Positions 8,544 through 18,175 of a stretch of 64,000 nucleotides of DNA are shown in pieces; position 1 is the first letter of the stretch; each line of letters starts with the position of its first letter. Below the pieces are notes generated by a model. The model worked only from the letters and a program-made list of their open reading frames with translations, made no database searches and was not told the origin of the DNA. This stretch comes from Shewanella fodinae (GTDB taxonomy: Bacteria; Pseudomonadota; Gammaproteobacteria; Enterobacterales; Shewanellaceae): assembly GCF_014651955.1 (NCBI RefSeq), contig NZ_BMXW01000004.1, forward strand, positions 1-64,000, given 5' to 3'. Both the position numbers and the translations under genes were made by a program.

Positions 8544-8753
8544 TTAGTTAAAATACCTAGCTTTCAGCTGTGACATCACATTGGATACATAGAGCCATGG
8601 CGTTGATGTATCGGTTGCTTGCTGACTCTGACGTACCCACATATATAAAGTTTTGGTCGGGAGTCCATATTGACGGGCCACATCAAACAGCAACCGCCCA
8701 TTATGGGTGACTTCGATGACTGCCTGATGCCGAAGGGTATCTGTCATTTCCAT
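8544..8753 (-). CDS. Small helix-turn-helix protein, transposase OrfA-like
   Basis: A 69-residue protein whose centre (AVIEVTHNGRLLFDVARQYGLPTKTLYMWVRQ) resembles the helix-turn-helix of IS3/IS911-type OrfA proteins. I start at ATG 8753, five bases after AGGAGG. The C-terminus does not continue into a leucine zipper or an OrfB, so it is either a remnant of an insertion sequence or a small domesticated DNA-binding protein. The strong ribosome binding site and the small gene 39 bases upstream in the same direction suggest expression as a pair. Confidence 0.55.
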   Translation of the reverse strand: MEMTDTLRHQAVIEVTHNGRLLFDVARQYGLPTKTLYMWVRQSQQATDTSTPWLYVSNVMSQLKARYFN

Positions 8754-8792
8754 CTTCACCTCCTGAATTACCTCGTTATACTGCTGAATTTG

Positions 8793-8882
8793 TTACTCAA
8801 TATCCCACTGGCTAATGCCAAGGTGTTTATAGCTTTGCCAGTGTTGCCGCCAGCTGTGGAAAAACTGATAAATGATTTTCAT
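8793..8882 (-). CDS. Tryptophan-rich 29-residue peptide
   Basis: A short frame starting at ATG 8882 behind an exceptionally good Shine-Dalgarno (AGGAGGTAAGG). The product begins MKIIYQFFHSWRQ and has three Trp in 29 residues; it is amphipathic and basic. The following HTH gene begins 39 bases downstream with its own AGGAGG. A sigma-54-like promoter lies about 40 bases upstream. I know no family for it. The evidence is the ribosome binding site, the spacing and the promoter; there is no conservation evidence. Confidence 0.45.
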   Translation of the reverse strand: MKIIYQFFHSWRQHWQSYKHLGISQWDIE

Positions 8883-8921
8883 CCTTACCTCCTGCTGTGT
8901 CGGAATACTACTTTCTATGTA

Positions 8922-8938
8922 TGTAAGAACTGTGCCAA
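8922..8938 (-). promoter_or_regulatory. Candidate sigma-54 (-24/-12) promoter
   Basis: On the reverse strand, TTGGCAC, five bases, TTACA: the consensus is TGGCAC-N5-TTGCW, so only the G of the -12 GC is changed. It points at the 29-residue peptide gene starting at 8882. The remaining bases between 8939 and 9211 are AT-rich, hold no gene that I can support, and would contain any enhancer-binding site as well as the promoter of the lipoprotein gene to the right. Confidence 0.4.
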
Positions 8939-9211
8939 TTTTTTTAAATATTTTTTATTATTTAAAATCATATAGATACTGATTTTCTGCGAAAATGCGA
9001 AAATTTGAGGTCGTACCATGAATGTGCGTGATGCACCTATTTGGTGCGTAACCTTTGCCAAAAAGGCAGAAATATAGGTTATGAGGAACTGAATCGAGCC
9101 TGAATAAGCTGCAAATTATACAGATCAGCATTCGCTACGCCGTTGTTTTGCCGGTGGATGGTTATATACTGATGCCATAATTATTCACGGCGAGACTAAG
9201 GAGAACCCACC

Positions 9212-9880
9212 ATGAACAAGGTTATGATGCCGTTGACTTCTGCTGCATTGATAATGTTTTTCGCCGCCGGTTGTACAACCGTTAACCCTTATACCAATGA
9301 ACAACAGACCTCTAAAGCAACGAGTGGGGCACTGATTGGTGCTGCTGCTGGTGCCCTTGTTGGTGTTGCGACTTCCAGTAAACATGATCGAGGTAAAGGT
9401 GCATTGATTGGCGCTGCTTCTGGAGCCGCAGTCGGTGGCGGCGTTGGTTACTATATGGATGTGCAGGAAGCTAAGCTGCGTCAGCAGTTATCCGCCTCAG
9501 GTGTTAGTGTAACCCGCTCCGGTGATAACATTATTTTGAATATGCCAAATGAGATTACCTTCCAAGTGGACAAAACAGATCTGAGCGGCGGAGCCATGCA
9601 GGTGCTGGACAGTGTAGCGTTGGTGGCTAAAGAATACCCCAAAACTCAACTGAATATTATTGGTTATACCGATAGCACGGGTTCTGAATCTTATAATTTG
9701 CGCCTGTCGCAGGTGCGCGCTTCTTCTGTAGGTAACTATCTAATCCAGAAAGGCGTTGCAGGTCAGCGTGTGGTGACGCGGGGGGCAGGAGAAAGCAATC
9801 CGATTGCCAGTAACAGCAATGCTGCTGGCAGAGCCCAGAATCGTCGAGTGGAAATTGTGTTAAGTCCACTAGCACAGTAA
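9212..9880 (+). CDS. OmpA-family outer-membrane lipoprotein, YiaD-like
   Basis: A 222-residue lipoprotein. The signal peptide ends in FFAAGC, with Cys21 as the acylation site. Two Gly-rich segments (ALIGAAAGALVGVAT, ALIGAASGAAVGGGVGYY) form a glycine-zipper domain, and residues about 105-218 are an OmpA C-terminal peptidoglycan-binding domain (IIGYTDSTGSESYNLRLSQ, NRRVEIVL). This is the YiaD architecture, with outer-membrane anchoring and noncovalent murein binding. AAGGAG precedes the ATG. It is monocistronic, with a terminator following. Confidence 0.9.
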   Translation: MNKVMMPLTSAALIMFFAAGCTTVNPYTNEQQTSKATSGALIGAAAGALVGVATSSKHDRGKGALIGAASGAAVGGGVGYYMDVQEAKLRQQLSASGVSVTRSGDNIILNMPNEITFQVDKTDLSGGAMQVLDSVALVAKEYPKTQLNIIGYTDSTGSESYNLRLSQVRASSVGNYLIQKGVAGQRVVTRGAGESNPIASNSNAAGRAQNRRVEIVLSPLAQ

Positions 9881-9895
9881 TATCGATATCCTGCC

Positions 9896-9920
9896 AAGGC
9901 CGCATTATGCGGCCTTTTTT
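9896..9920 (+). terminator. Rho-independent terminator of the YiaD-like gene
   Basis: AAGGCCGC, loop ATTAT, GCGGCCTT and then a run of T, 15 bases after the stop codon. Confidence 0.85.
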
Positions 9921-10064
9921 CCAATATCACAGTGCCGTTTGCTAGTTAGATTTGCTCGATACTCAGGTCATCACTATGGCTGAGTGTCATGCACCTTCTT
10001 AGCCTTTGTTGAATGATGGAATCACGTTTATTTTGACGTAGAGATTTGGCGGGGCGAAAAACGG

Positions 10065-10340
10065 TTAACTGGCTTCATCGAAGCGGGCATTGATCAGATT
10101 GCAGATGGCTTCCATTGCTGGTTCTGCATCAGGACCATCCGCAATTAGTCGGATTTTTTTACCCATGCCGGTTTCCAGCATCAGTAACCCGAGCACGCTT
10201 GCTGCAGAAGCTTTTTTTTCACCTTGGATCAGAAAGATATTAGCGTCAAACTCATTGGCGAGTATGGCCAGTTTTGTCGCCGCTCTGGCATGTAATCCCA
10301 GCTTATTGAGAATGGTGATTTCTCGCTCAATTCTTGCCAT
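10065..10340 (-). CDS. ptsO: Nitrogen-PTS phosphocarrier NPr
   Basis: A 91-residue HPr-like protein with the phosphorylatable His17 in KLGLHARAA and the [11 protein letters not shown] segment in place of the usual Ser46 region. NPr passes phosphate from EI-Ntr to EIIA-Ntr (PtsN, two genes upstream). I start at MARIER (10340), which overlaps the end of rapZ by 14 bases; the frame extends 20 codons further into rapZ without a suitable start. Last gene of the rpoN-hpf-ptsN-rapZ-ptsO cluster, as in many gammaproteobacteria. Confidence 0.92.
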   Translation of the reverse strand: MARIEREITILNKLGLHARAATKLAILANEFDANIFLIQGEKKASAASVLGLLMLETGMGKKIRLIADGPDAEPAMEAICNLINARFDEAS

Positions 10341-11181
10341 GTTCGAGTTCCCGGTGGCGTGCCTGAACTTTATGCTTACTGTTGCTGAAACGCTTTGCAA
10401 GTTGCTCTGCTACATAAACGGAGCGGTGTTGTCCGCCGGTGCAACCAATGGCTACGGTAAGGTAACTGCGGTTATTGCGTTCCAGATGGGGTAACCATGT
10501 ATCGAGCAAGTTTTCTATTTGCCAGATAAACTTATTTACTAGCGGTTGGCGGTTGAGAAACTCACGTACCGGTTCATCCAACCCAGTCAGTGGTCTGAGC
10601 TGAGGCTCCCAGTGGGGATTAGGTAAAAAACGTGCATCAAATACGAAATCGGCTTCTGCGGGCAACCCATGCTTAAATCCAAAGGATTCGAAGTTGATCA
10701 CCAGTTCTTTGGTGGCACTTCCCAGTAAAATCTCCCGCACTGTGTCACTTAGTTCATAGATATTCAGCGTGGAGGTATCTATGTAATGATCCATCAGTTG
10801 TGACAGCGGGGCGAGTAGTTTACCTTCCTGCTCGATAGCATCTTTTAGCGAAATTTTACTTTTAGATAATGGATGCAGGCGCCGGGTTTCGCTATAGCGT
10901 TTTAACAGCACTTTATCAGATGCATTCAGGAAAAAGCTGATGACCTCAGTGCCTTGGGGCAGTTTTCCTAGCTGGCCCTCGAGCACTTTATCCTGGTTAG
11001 GCATATTCCGCACATCGACACTAATAGCCACCAACTCATTACTGCCACGAAGATTATCCAGCAAACTGCCAATCATGGGTAAAGGCAAATTGTCGACGCA
11101 GTAGTAGCCCATGTCTTCCAGTACTCGCAATGCTACAGATTTTCCTGAGCCGGAGCGGCCGGAGACGATGGCCAGTTTCAT
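10327..11181 (-). CDS. rapZ: RNase adapter protein RapZ
   Basis: The 284-residue protein has the P-loop GRSGSGKS at residues 8-15, the conserved DNLP after [10 protein letters not shown], and the C-terminal [14 protein letters not shown] motif of RapZ/YvcJ. In enteric bacteria it binds GlcN6P and guides RNase E to the sRNA GlmZ, controlling glucosamine-6-phosphate synthase. Start and stop overlap ptsN (4 bases) and ptsO (14 bases), indicating translational coupling. Confidence 0.95.
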   Translation of the reverse strand: MKLAIVSGRSGSGKSVALRVLEDMGYYCVDNLPLPMIGSLLDNLRGSNELVAISVDVRNMPNQDKVLEGQLGKLPQGTEVISFFLNASDKVLLKRYSETRRLHPLSKSKISLKDAIEQEGKLLAPLSQLMDHYIDTSTLNIYELSDTVREILLGSATKELVINFESFGFKHGLPAEADFVFDARFLPNPHWEPQLRPLTGLDEPVREFLNRQPLVNKFIWQIENLLDTWLPHLERNNRSYLTVAIGCTGGQHRSVYVAEQLAKRFSNSKHKVQARHRELEHGKN

Positions 11182-11624
11182 CCGGTGATCACCTGATACA
11201 ATTCTTCTTTGGTGGTCGCCTTGCGCAACTGCTTAAGTATCTGCTTGTCACTGAGTTTTTCAGCCATTGCCGATAAGGTGCTCAGGTGCTGCTGGCATTG
11301 ATCTGCGGGCACCACTAGGGCAAACAGGATATCGACCGGTTGGTTATCAATGGCATCGAAAGCAATCGGCTCGTTACATTTCACCAGCACTGCAATCGGA
11401 GTTGTTATGTCCGGCATACGACCATGAGGAATGGCTATGCCATTGCCTATGCCCGTGCTTCCCATTTTTTCTCTGGCCAACAGGCTTTCAAAAATGGCTT
11501 GGGACGACAGATTGGGATACTGGGCTGCGGCGAGTTCGCTGATGAGCTCCAATACCTTTTTCTTGCTGCCGGGTGTGGCGCAGGTGGTACACTCCGGCCG
11601 CAGGACGGTACTAAGTTCCATCAT
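11178..11624 (-). CDS. ptsN: Nitrogen-PTS EIIA component
   Basis: A 148-residue EIIA of the fructose/nitrogen class, with the active-site His67 in GIAIPHGRM. Phosphorylated by NPr, it regulates potassium transport, the stringent response and sigma-54-linked processes in relatives; no sugar-transport EIIB/EIIC is present. It overlaps hpf by 4 bases and rapZ by 4 bases. Two Met codons stand in tandem at the start; either could be used. Confidence 0.94.
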   Translation of the reverse strand: MMELSTVLRPECTTCATPGSKKKVLELISELAAAQYPNLSSQAIFESLLAREKMGSTGIGNGIAIPHGRMPDITTPIAVLVKCNEPIAFDAIDNQPVDILFALVVPADQCQQHLSTLSAMAEKLSDKQILKQLRKATTKEELYQVITG

Positions 11625-11911
11625 GAGTATTTTGTCAGCTTTTCTTTGTATTTAATGATCTGACGATCCAATTTATCAATCAGAGCGTCAATGGCTGCGT
11701 ACATGTCGGTGTGCTCTGCGGTGCCGTGCACTTCGCCACCGTTCAGATGTAGCTTGGCTTCGACTCTTTGTATAGCTTTTTCTACATTGAGTACGACATG
11801 CACATTATTGATCTGTTCGAAATGACGTTCAAGTTTTGCAAATTTACTCTCCACGTAGCTACGCAACGAATCGGTGATCTCAATATGATGGCCTGCCAGG
11901 TTGATTTGCAT
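11621..11911 (-). CDS. hpf: Ribosome hibernation promoting factor, short form
   Basis: A 96-residue protein with the HPF/YfiA fold (MQINLAGHHIEITDSLRSYV, with the basic C-terminal stretch RQIIKYKEKL). The short length means the C-terminal dimerisation domain of long HPFs is absent, as in gammaproteobacteria that pair HPF with RMF to make 100S ribosomes. I start at 11911, 8 bases after GGAGG; an ATG five codons upstream overlaps that site. Thirty bases downstream of rpoN. Confidence 0.93.
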   Translation of the reverse strand: MQINLAGHHIEITDSLRSYVESKFAKLERHFEQINNVHVVLNVEKAIQRVEAKLHLNGGEVHGTAEHTDMYAAIDALIDKLDRQIIKYKEKLTKYS

Positions 11912-11941
11912 AGGGGTGTCCTCCATAGGGGTACTGTGGAA

Positions 11942-13408
11942 TTACAAACTCTTACGCTGATTTGAGGGCGGGATCAGCATGGCTTCACGATACTTTGCAA
12001 TGGTCCGTCTTGCCACGTTAATTCCCTGTTCCGCCAGCAACTGTGCCATTTTGCTGTCACTGAGCGGCTTTTTCTGATTCTCTGCTGCGACCAGTTTCTT
12101 GATAAAGGCTCGTATGGCGGTTGACGAACACTCGCCGCCATCATCGGTGCCAACATGGCTGGAAAAGAAATATTTCAGTTCAAAAATACCGCGAGGAGTA
12201 TGCATGTATTTTTGCGTCGTCACTCGTGAAATCGTCGATTCATGCATATCGACCGCTTCGGCGATATCGTTGAGTACCATTGGTTTCATGGCTTCTTCAC
12301 CATATTCAAAGAAGCCTTGTTGAAACTGGACGATACAATTAGCAACTTTCAGCAAGGTTTCATTGCGGCTTTCCAAACTCTTGATAAACCATTTGGCTTC
12401 CTGCAAATGTCCGCGGATAAACTGGCTGTCTGACTGGCTGCGAACACTGCGCGCCATGGCGGCATATTGCTGATTAATACTCAGTTTGGGCATACAATCT
12501 GGGTTGAGTTCGACAATCCAGCGGCCATTCTTTTTCCAGACGCTGACATCCGGGATCACATATTCCTCGTCCTGTGGCTGTACCAACAGGCCGGGCCGAG
12601 GGTTGAGTGTCTGGATCAACACGATGGCATCTCGTAGATCTTCTTCTCTGAGGCGTGTTTTACGCATCAAGGTGCGATAATCTTTCGCGGCGATCAGATC
12701 GAGGTGTTGCTCCAGCAACATGATGGCATTTTCTAAATGCGGTGTGTCTTCACTGAACTGTGACAGCTGGATCAGCAAACATTCCCGTAAATCTCGAGCA
12801 GCAACCCCCACAGGGTCAAAGTGCTGAATGCGTTTCAGTACGGCTTCTACTTCGTCCAATTCAATCTCAGGATTGCCCATGGCTTCCAGAATTTCTTCTG
12901 TGCTTTGAGTCAGATAACCCTGATCATCAATGGCCTCAATAATGGCGGTGGCAATGGCTGAGTCGGTTTCGGAAAACGGTGTCAGGTTTTTCTGCCATTC
13001 CAAATGTTCACGTAATCCTTCGGAGGTTTCTCCCTGAAATGGCGTGTCATCATCACGGATAGGACCCGCAGGGGCAGCAGGTGCTGCGGTAAAGACTTCA
13101 TCCCAAGTGGTGTCCATTGGCAGTTCTTCTGGCAGGGATTGGCTGGTTAACGCATCGGAAGTCTCAATAGTTGAACTGTCTTCCGTTTGAACGTCGATGG
13201 TTGGCGTGTCGAGATCATTATCCACATCATTGTCGTCATCGGCTAATTGACTATCTTCATTGACTTCCAATAGTGGATTGGCTTCCAGCGCCTGCTGAAT
13301 TTCCTGTTGTAACTCCAGCGACGACAACTGCAGCAAACGGATTGCCTGCTGCAGTTGTGGTGTCATAGTCAGCTGTTGACCCAGCTTTAACTGGAGTGAC
13401 GTTTTCAT
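11942..13408 (-). CDS. rpoN: RNA polymerase sigma-54 factor
   Basis: At 488 residues it is the usual length. Region I is Gln-rich ([23 protein letters not shown]), region II is acidic, and region III ends with the RpoN box [13 protein letters not shown] that reads the -24 element. It should drive sigma-54 promoters such as the candidate at 8922-8938. It is preceded by lptB with a 90-base gap at 13409-13498 that may hold an internal promoter. Confidence 0.96.
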   Translation of the reverse strand: MKTSLQLKLGQQLTMTPQLQQAIRLLQLSSLELQQEIQQALEANPLLEVNEDSQLADDDNDVDNDLDTPTIDVQTEDSSTIETSDALTSQSLPEELPMDTTWDEVFTAAPAAPAGPIRDDDTPFQGETSEGLREHLEWQKNLTPFSETDSAIATAIIEAIDDQGYLTQSTEEILEAMGNPEIELDEVEAVLKRIQHFDPVGVAARDLRECLLIQLSQFSEDTPHLENAIMLLEQHLDLIAAKDYRTLMRKTRLREEDLRDAIVLIQTLNPRPGLLVQPQDEEYVIPDVSVWKKNGRWIVELNPDCMPKLSINQQYAAMARSVRSQSDSQFIRGHLQEAKWFIKSLESRNETLLKVANCIVQFQQGFFEYGEEAMKPMVLNDIAEAVDMHESTISRVTTQKYMHTPRGIFELKYFFSSHVGTDDGGECSSTAIRAFIKKLVAAENQKKPLSDSKMAQLLAEQGINVARRTIAKYREAMLIPPSNQRKSL

Positions 13409-13498
13409 GTTACCGCTTACTCCTACATCCTATCGTGTAATAAAAAATCCAGTAATTACAGTCTTTAACAATTAGAATTGCCTACCCAAAGGTGGTTA

Positions 13499-14227
13499 CT
13501 ATAGCTTGAATTGCTCTCCTAAGTACACTGCACGTACTTGTTGATTATCGAGGATTTCAGCAGGGGAGCCTTCTGCGATCAACTGACCGTGACTAACGAT
13601 GTAGGCGCGCTCACACACATCAAGTGTTTCACGCACATTATGGTCGGTAATCAGCACTCCCAGTCCGCGGGAACGCAGCTGTTCAATAATTTTTTTGATA
13701 TCGATGACCGATATGGGATCCACGCCCGCAAAGGGTTCGTCCAGCAAAATAAATTTTGGATCCGCCGCTAGGGCTCTGGCTATTTCAACCCGGCGTCTTT
13801 CACCGCCGGATAGTGACATCCCAAAACTGTCGCGAATATGAGTGATATGGAACTCTTCGAGCAACTGTTCCAACTGCTCTTCACGGCCATCACGATCCAG
13901 ACCCTTGCGGATCTGTAGTACTGCCATGATGTTATCTCGCACCGTGAGTTTACGGAAAATACTGGCTTCTTGCGGCAAATAACCGATGCCTTTGCGGGCA
14001 CGCAGATGCATGGGATCCATGGTCAGCTCATCATCGTCGATGAAGATCCGCCCTTTATCGCTCTGAATGAGTCCTACGACCATATAGAACGTAGTGGTCT
14101 TGCCTGCGCCGTTGGGGCCGAGTAATCCGACAATCTGCCCAGTTTTCACCGACAGACTGACGTCCTTCACGACCATTCTTTTTTTATAGCTTTTTGCGAG
14201 ATTCTGGGCGGTCAGGGTAGTGCTCAT
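13499..14227 (-). CDS. lptB: LPS export ABC transporter ATP-binding protein
   Basis: A 242-residue ABC ATPase with Walker A GPNGAGKT, signature LSGGERRR, Walker B FILLDEPF and the switch His in ITDHNVRET. It powers extraction of LPS from the inner membrane with LptFG (not in the window). The start overlaps the lptA stop (ATGA). Confidence 0.96.
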   Translation of the reverse strand: MSTTLTAQNLAKSYKKRMVVKDVSLSVKTGQIVGLLGPNGAGKTTTFYMVVGLIQSDKGRIFIDDDELTMDPMHLRARKGIGYLPQEASIFRKLTVRDNIMAVLQIRKGLDRDGREEQLEQLLEEFHITHIRDSFGMSLSGGERRRVEIARALAADPKFILLDEPFAGVDPISVIDIKKIIEQLRSRGLGVLITDHNVRETLDVCERAYIVSHGQLIAEGSPAEILDNQQVRAVYLGEQFKL

Positions 14228-14757
14228 TGCTGCTCCTGCTTGGGTTCCTTTTTGATATCTTGCTGGTAATTTTCCGGCTGAATTACCGTGGTAACCCGAT
14301 CTTCACCTTGACCACTACTGGTAGCTTGCAGTTGCTGGTTTTCTAGGTCATAAACGATTTTTTCTGCAGTAGACAGACTGCCGTCCTGTTCCACCCTCGC
14401 TTTTCCAATGAGTGTCAGAATACGTTTGTTGATGTTGTAGTGGATCTCGTTGGCGCTGGCGTTCGCAATGCGGCCATCTTCCAGTTTCTGGCGAAAAGTC
14501 GCTGGAGATCCTTTGGCAACCAACACCCGCTCGCCGTCTTTATCGGTACTGGATGCGTTAAGTTCCTGGGCGGTAAGCTTCATCGAACCCTGCGTGACGA
14601 TCACATGTCCGCTATAAACGACCTGCTTGTTTTTGATGTCGGCATCCTGCGAATCTGCAGAAATCTTCACCTGCTGCAACAGATCTTTATCTACGGCGGA
14701 TGCTGCCAGACTGGTGAGGCACAGGAGTGCACCGAAAAAAAGCTTATTTGGTTTCAT
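14224..14757 (-). CDS. lptA: LPS transport periplasmic protein LptA
   Basis: A 177-residue periplasmic beta-jellyroll protein with a signal peptide ([16 protein letters not shown]) and the OstA-like motif [18 protein letters not shown]. Oligomers bridge LptC and LptD to carry LPS across the periplasm. The first 14 bases overlap the end of lptC. Confidence 0.95.
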   Translation of the reverse strand: MKPNKLFFGALLCLTSLAASAVDKDLLQQVKISADSQDADIKNKQVVYSGHVIVTQGSMKLTAQELNASSTDKDGERVLVAKGSPATFRQKLEDGRIANASANEIHYNINKRILTLIGKARVEQDGSLSTAEKIVYDLENQQLQATSSGQGEDRVTTVIQPENYQQDIKKEPKQEQQ

Positions 14758-15304
14758 AGGTTCCTTTTACTTGACTAAGCAGTTTCACTTGCTGAGCGTT
14801 GAGGTCGGCGTACAGCCCCTGACCTGTAATATCAAAATCCTGTCCCTTGACCAGTATATTTTTATCTGAGGTCATAATCATATTACTAAGATTTAATTCC
14901 AGATAACTGGTGCTGATAGACTGTATGGGCTCTGTGGGACTAATGGCATCAATAATAACATTATTTTCCAGAACCACTTTGTTGCTGCGTTTGTCCAGTA
15001 GTCCCTGTTCTGCGGTCATGCGCCATTCAGCCTGACCTTTATCGGGAAAGATCCAGTACACTGGGCTGCTAAAAACGGTGCGATCGTCCTGTTCGTAGTG
15101 TTCCATGTGTTTGGCTGACACCCGACTAGAGATCATGCCGTTTTCATCATAACTGACACTGTGTAAATCATCGGCAACGTAATCAGGACGTACCACATCA
15201 GAGTTCTGCAGACCCGCGTCGGTATTACGCTTATTCTGAACTTGCCAGTACAAGATCAGGGCAGCGGTAAAAAAAGCAATAATTGCCAATGTGACTCTGT
15301 TCAT
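14744..15304 (-). CDS. lptC: LPS export protein LptC
   Basis: A 186-residue bitopic protein with one N-terminal membrane helix (VTLAIIAFFTAALILYWQV) and a periplasmic jellyroll domain (FPDKGQAEWRMTAEQGLLD). It receives LPS from LptB2FG and hands it to LptA. Start overlaps the kdsC stop by 4 bases. Confidence 0.94.
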   Translation of the reverse strand: MNRVTLAIIAFFTAALILYWQVQNKRNTDAGLQNSDVVRPDYVADDLHSVSYDENGMISSRVSAKHMEHYEQDDRTVFSSPVYWIFPDKGQAEWRMTAEQGLLDKRSNKVVLENNVIIDAISPTEPIQSISTSYLELNLSNMIMTSDKNILVKGQDFDITGQGLYADLNAQQVKLLSQVKGTYETK

Positions 15305-15852
15305 ATACTCATGCCGTGTGCCGAATCAATTTTATCTTGGCTCAATAGTAGTAAATCAGCTAGTTCCCGCAGAGCACCATGACCACCATTAAGAGACGTT
15401 ACTAGATGTGCCAGTTGTCTGACTCTGGGGTGACCATCCGCGACGCAGACACTGAGTCCTACCCGCTGCATCACGGGTAAGTCAACCATATCATCTCCAA
15501 TGTAGGCCACCTGCTGTGGTTGCAGTTGATAGTGTTGTAATAACCACTCAAAAGGTGCCAGCTTATTATCAATACCCTGAAATATATGAGGTATTCCCAA
15601 AGCCATCATACGCGTTTCTACAATCTGTGATTGGCGCCCGGTAATCACGGCAACCTGGATGTCAGCATTTAATAAGGCTTTCACACCATAACCATCTCGG
15701 GTGTGAAAAGCTTTGAGTTCTTCACCATGATTTCCCAAATAGATGCGTCCGTCAGAGAATACGCCGTCGACATCGCAGATCAGTAACCGGATCTGGCGGG
15801 CCGCTTGCCATACCGTCTCAGAGACTGGTCCATAGAAACTGTCACGACTCAT
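15301..15852 (-). CDS. kdsC: 3-deoxy-D-manno-octulosonate 8-phosphate phosphatase
   Basis: A 183-residue cap-less HAD phosphatase with nucleophile motif LLICDVDGVFSDG, the Thr/Lys region VAVITGRQS and motif III YIGDDMVDLPVM. It converts Kdo-8-P to Kdo, the step after KdsA, for the inner core of LPS. The start overlaps the kdsD stop. Confidence 0.95.
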   Translation of the reverse strand: MSRDSFYGPVSETVWQAARQIRLLICDVDGVFSDGRIYLGNHGEELKAFHTRDGYGVKALLNADIQVAVITGRQSQIVETRMMALGIPHIFQGIDNKLAPFEWLLQHYQLQPQQVAYIGDDMVDLPVMQRVGLSVCVADGHPRVRQLAHLVTSLNGGHGALRELADLLLLSQDKIDSAHGMSI

Positions 15853-16829
15853 TACATAACTCCCGCGTTCACCATATCCAACATGTTGAGTGCGCCTACT
15901 GGGCGGTTATCGGCATCAACAACAATCAGCCCATTGATGCTGCGATCGTCCATGACTTTTAACGCCTCTGCGGCAAGAATATTGGCTTTGACAGTGATGC
16001 AGTTGCGAGTCATCACATCAGCAATGCGGGTTGTACGCAGATTGACATCTGCATCGATAACCCGTCGTAAGTCGCCATCGGTAAAAATTCCCACCAGTTT
16101 ATTATCGGCATCCACCACAGCGGTCATGCCAAGCCCTTTTTTAGAGATTTCGTACAAGGCATCGGTAATGCAAATATCATGATGAACTAGCGGAATATCC
16201 TGATCTTTGTGCATCACATTCTCGACTTTCAGCAGCAGTTTGCGGCCAAGTGCGCCTCCTGGATGCGACAAGGCAAAATCATCTTTGGTAAAACCTTTGG
16301 CTTGTAACAGCGCTATCGCGATGGCATCGCCCATCACCAGCGTTGCGGTAGTGCTGGATGTCGGTGCCAGTCCAAGTGGACAGGCCTCTTCTGGCACTTT
16401 GATACACAAATGCAGTTGTGCGAGTTTTGCCATCGTGGATTCAGGATTGCCGGTCATGCTGATCACAGGGATCCCCTGACGTTTAATGACAGGCATCAGT
16501 GTCAGGATCTCGTGGGATTCCCCAGAATTGGATATTGCTAGCACAATGTCATTATGGCTGATTACTCCAAGATCACCGTGACTGGCTTCGCCTGGATGCA
16601 CAAAAAAGGCGGGTGTCCCCGTGCTGGCTAGTGTGGCTGAGATCTTATTGCCAATATGGCCTGACTTGCCCATACCCATGACGATGATCTTGCCGCTACA
16701 GCGATAAATCATTTCGCAAGCTTCGGCAAATTCAGGCGAATCTACATATTGGTACAAGTTGTCCAACGCTTGCATTTCGATATCAATGACTTTGCGTCCC
16801 CACGTACGCATCTGATTTGCATCTGTCAT
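15852..16829 (-). CDS. kdsD: D-arabinose 5-phosphate isomerase
   Basis: A 325-residue protein with an N-terminal SIS sugar-isomerase domain (GSGKSGHIGNK-like GMGKSGHIGNKISATL, SNSGESHEILTL) and two C-terminal CBS domains. It makes arabinose-5-P from ribulose-5-P, the first committed precursor of Kdo. I use ATG 16829, behind GAGAGAAAGAT; the frame is open upstream to 16898 but that would overlap yrbG. Confidence 0.94.
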   Translation of the reverse strand: MTDANQMRTWGRKVIDIEMQALDNLYQYVDSPEFAEACEMIYRCSGKIIVMGMGKSGHIGNKISATLASTGTPAFFVHPGEASHGDLGVISHNDIVLAISNSGESHEILTLMPVIKRQGIPVISMTGNPESTMAKLAQLHLCIKVPEEACPLGLAPTSSTTATLVMGDAIAIALLQAKGFTKDDFALSHPGGALGRKLLLKVENVMHKDQDIPLVHHDICITDALYEISKKGLGMTAVVDADNKLVGIFTDGDLRRVIDADVNLRTTRIADVMTRNCITVKANILAAEALKVMDDRSINGLIVVDADNRPVGALNMLDMVNAGVM

Positions 16830-16857
16830 ATCTTTCTCTCTTCCATCTGTTTGGCGC

Positions 16858-17826
16858 TTATTGATGATGCTCAAACAGGCTAATCTGATAGCACACAAAA
16901 GTGATCAATAACACTACGCCATGCCACCGTCTAAGTGAGCGGTGTTTTCTGCCGCTCAGCAGAATGAACAATGCCAAGGCGGTACTGGTTGCTAAGACCA
17001 TGTAAAAATCTCGGCTGGCAGCGGCCGCGTCTACTGTTCCAGGTGCAATCAATCCAGGAATTGCCAATACGGCGAGTATATTGAACAGGTTGGAGCCAAC
17101 AATATTGCCTATTGCCAAGTCCTCTTCTCGCCGCAGCACCCCCATGATACAGGCTGCTAATTCAGGCAGGCTGGTACCAACGGCAATAATTGTCAGGCCA
17201 ATCACCAGATCTGACAGCCCGAAGTACTGCGCAATACCCGCGGCGCCGTCTACCATCCAGTTGGCTGATATGGGCAATAAGATTATGCCTACGGCAATCC
17301 AGAACAACGCTTTCCAAGTGGCAACATCTCGCGGAATATCTTGTTCGGCTTCATCCGCCAGACGATCTTTGGCTCGGTTAGCGATGGCATGCCAGATGAG
17401 GTACCCCATCAAGCCAATAAACAGCAGTAGCAGCAACAAGGCCTCTGCGCGACTGAACTGCTGATCATGTAGGCAGTAGCCTGCCACTAGTGTGGCAATT
17501 AGCATCAGCGGAATTTCCCGGAACAGGGTTTGGGAACTGACACGAATTGCGCCGAATAATGCAGTAATGCCGAGAATTAGCGCAATATTTGCAACATTGG
17601 AGCCCAATACATTACCTATCGCCGTGTCTGGACGACCTGACAAGGATGCCGTTACCGCCACAAACATTTCAGGCGCGGAACTCCCCATTGCCACAATCGT
17701 CAAACCAATCAACAATGGTGGGAGTCCCAGATTTCTAGCTAAAGCGCTTGATCCGTATACAAATTTGTCTGCGCTCCAAACCAGAAATAGCAAACCGGCC
17801 AAAAGCAAAAATATATTAAATAGCAT
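16858..17826 (-). CDS. yrbG: Calcium/sodium antiporter YrbG
   Basis: A 322-residue inner-membrane protein with ten predicted helices and the two alpha-repeats of the CaCA superfamily, GSSAPEMFVA and GTSLPELAA, whose acidic residues bind the cation. In gammaproteobacteria yrbG stands between kdsD and the divergent mla operon, as here. It begins the reverse-strand yrbG-kdsDC-lptCAB-rpoN series. Confidence 0.93.
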   Translation of the reverse strand: MLFNIFLLLAGLLFLVWSADKFVYGSSALARNLGLPPLLIGLTIVAMGSSAPEMFVAVTASLSGRPDTAIGNVLGSNVANIALILGITALFGAIRVSSQTLFREIPLMLIATLVAGYCLHDQQFSRAEALLLLLLFIGLMGYLIWHAIANRAKDRLADEAEQDIPRDVATWKALFWIAVGIILLPISANWMVDGAAGIAQYFGLSDLVIGLTIIAVGTSLPELAACIMGVLRREEDLAIGNIVGSNLFNILAVLAIPGLIAPGTVDAAAASRDFYMVLATSTALALFILLSGRKHRSLRRWHGVVLLITFVCYQISLFEHHQ

Positions 17827-18175
17827 TGCACAATCGGTTTTCCCCGGATTCTGCCGTGCATTGTCGCTGTATTTGCTGCAAATTGAAAGGGTACAACGCC
17901 CAACCTGGTAAGCCTGTTGTGTCGAGTAACCCGATTGCGTACAATTTATCGCTTATTGTTCACGGCTTGCTGTTCACCGGCAGCTGTTCAGTAACGGTTC
18001 AGATTGGCGTAACTAACATGATGAATAGTTATGATGTTTCAGGACGAAATGGATCGCCAAAGTTTAGTTCTCGGCAATCTAGAATCTCTCTCCGTTAGTT
18101 TGGGGTTGCGCTAGCAATGGGAGCGGCGATAAATCCCATTTATCTTTAACAGGAATATTAGAACTGGAATCAAAC
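17827..18175. promoter_or_regulatory. Divergent intergenic region yrbG / mlaF
   Basis: 349 bases without a gene between head-to-head operons. It must hold the promoters of both the yrbG-kds-lpt series and the mla operon. I see no convincing operator or RNA element; short frames here overlap without ribosome binding sites. Confidence 0.5.
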
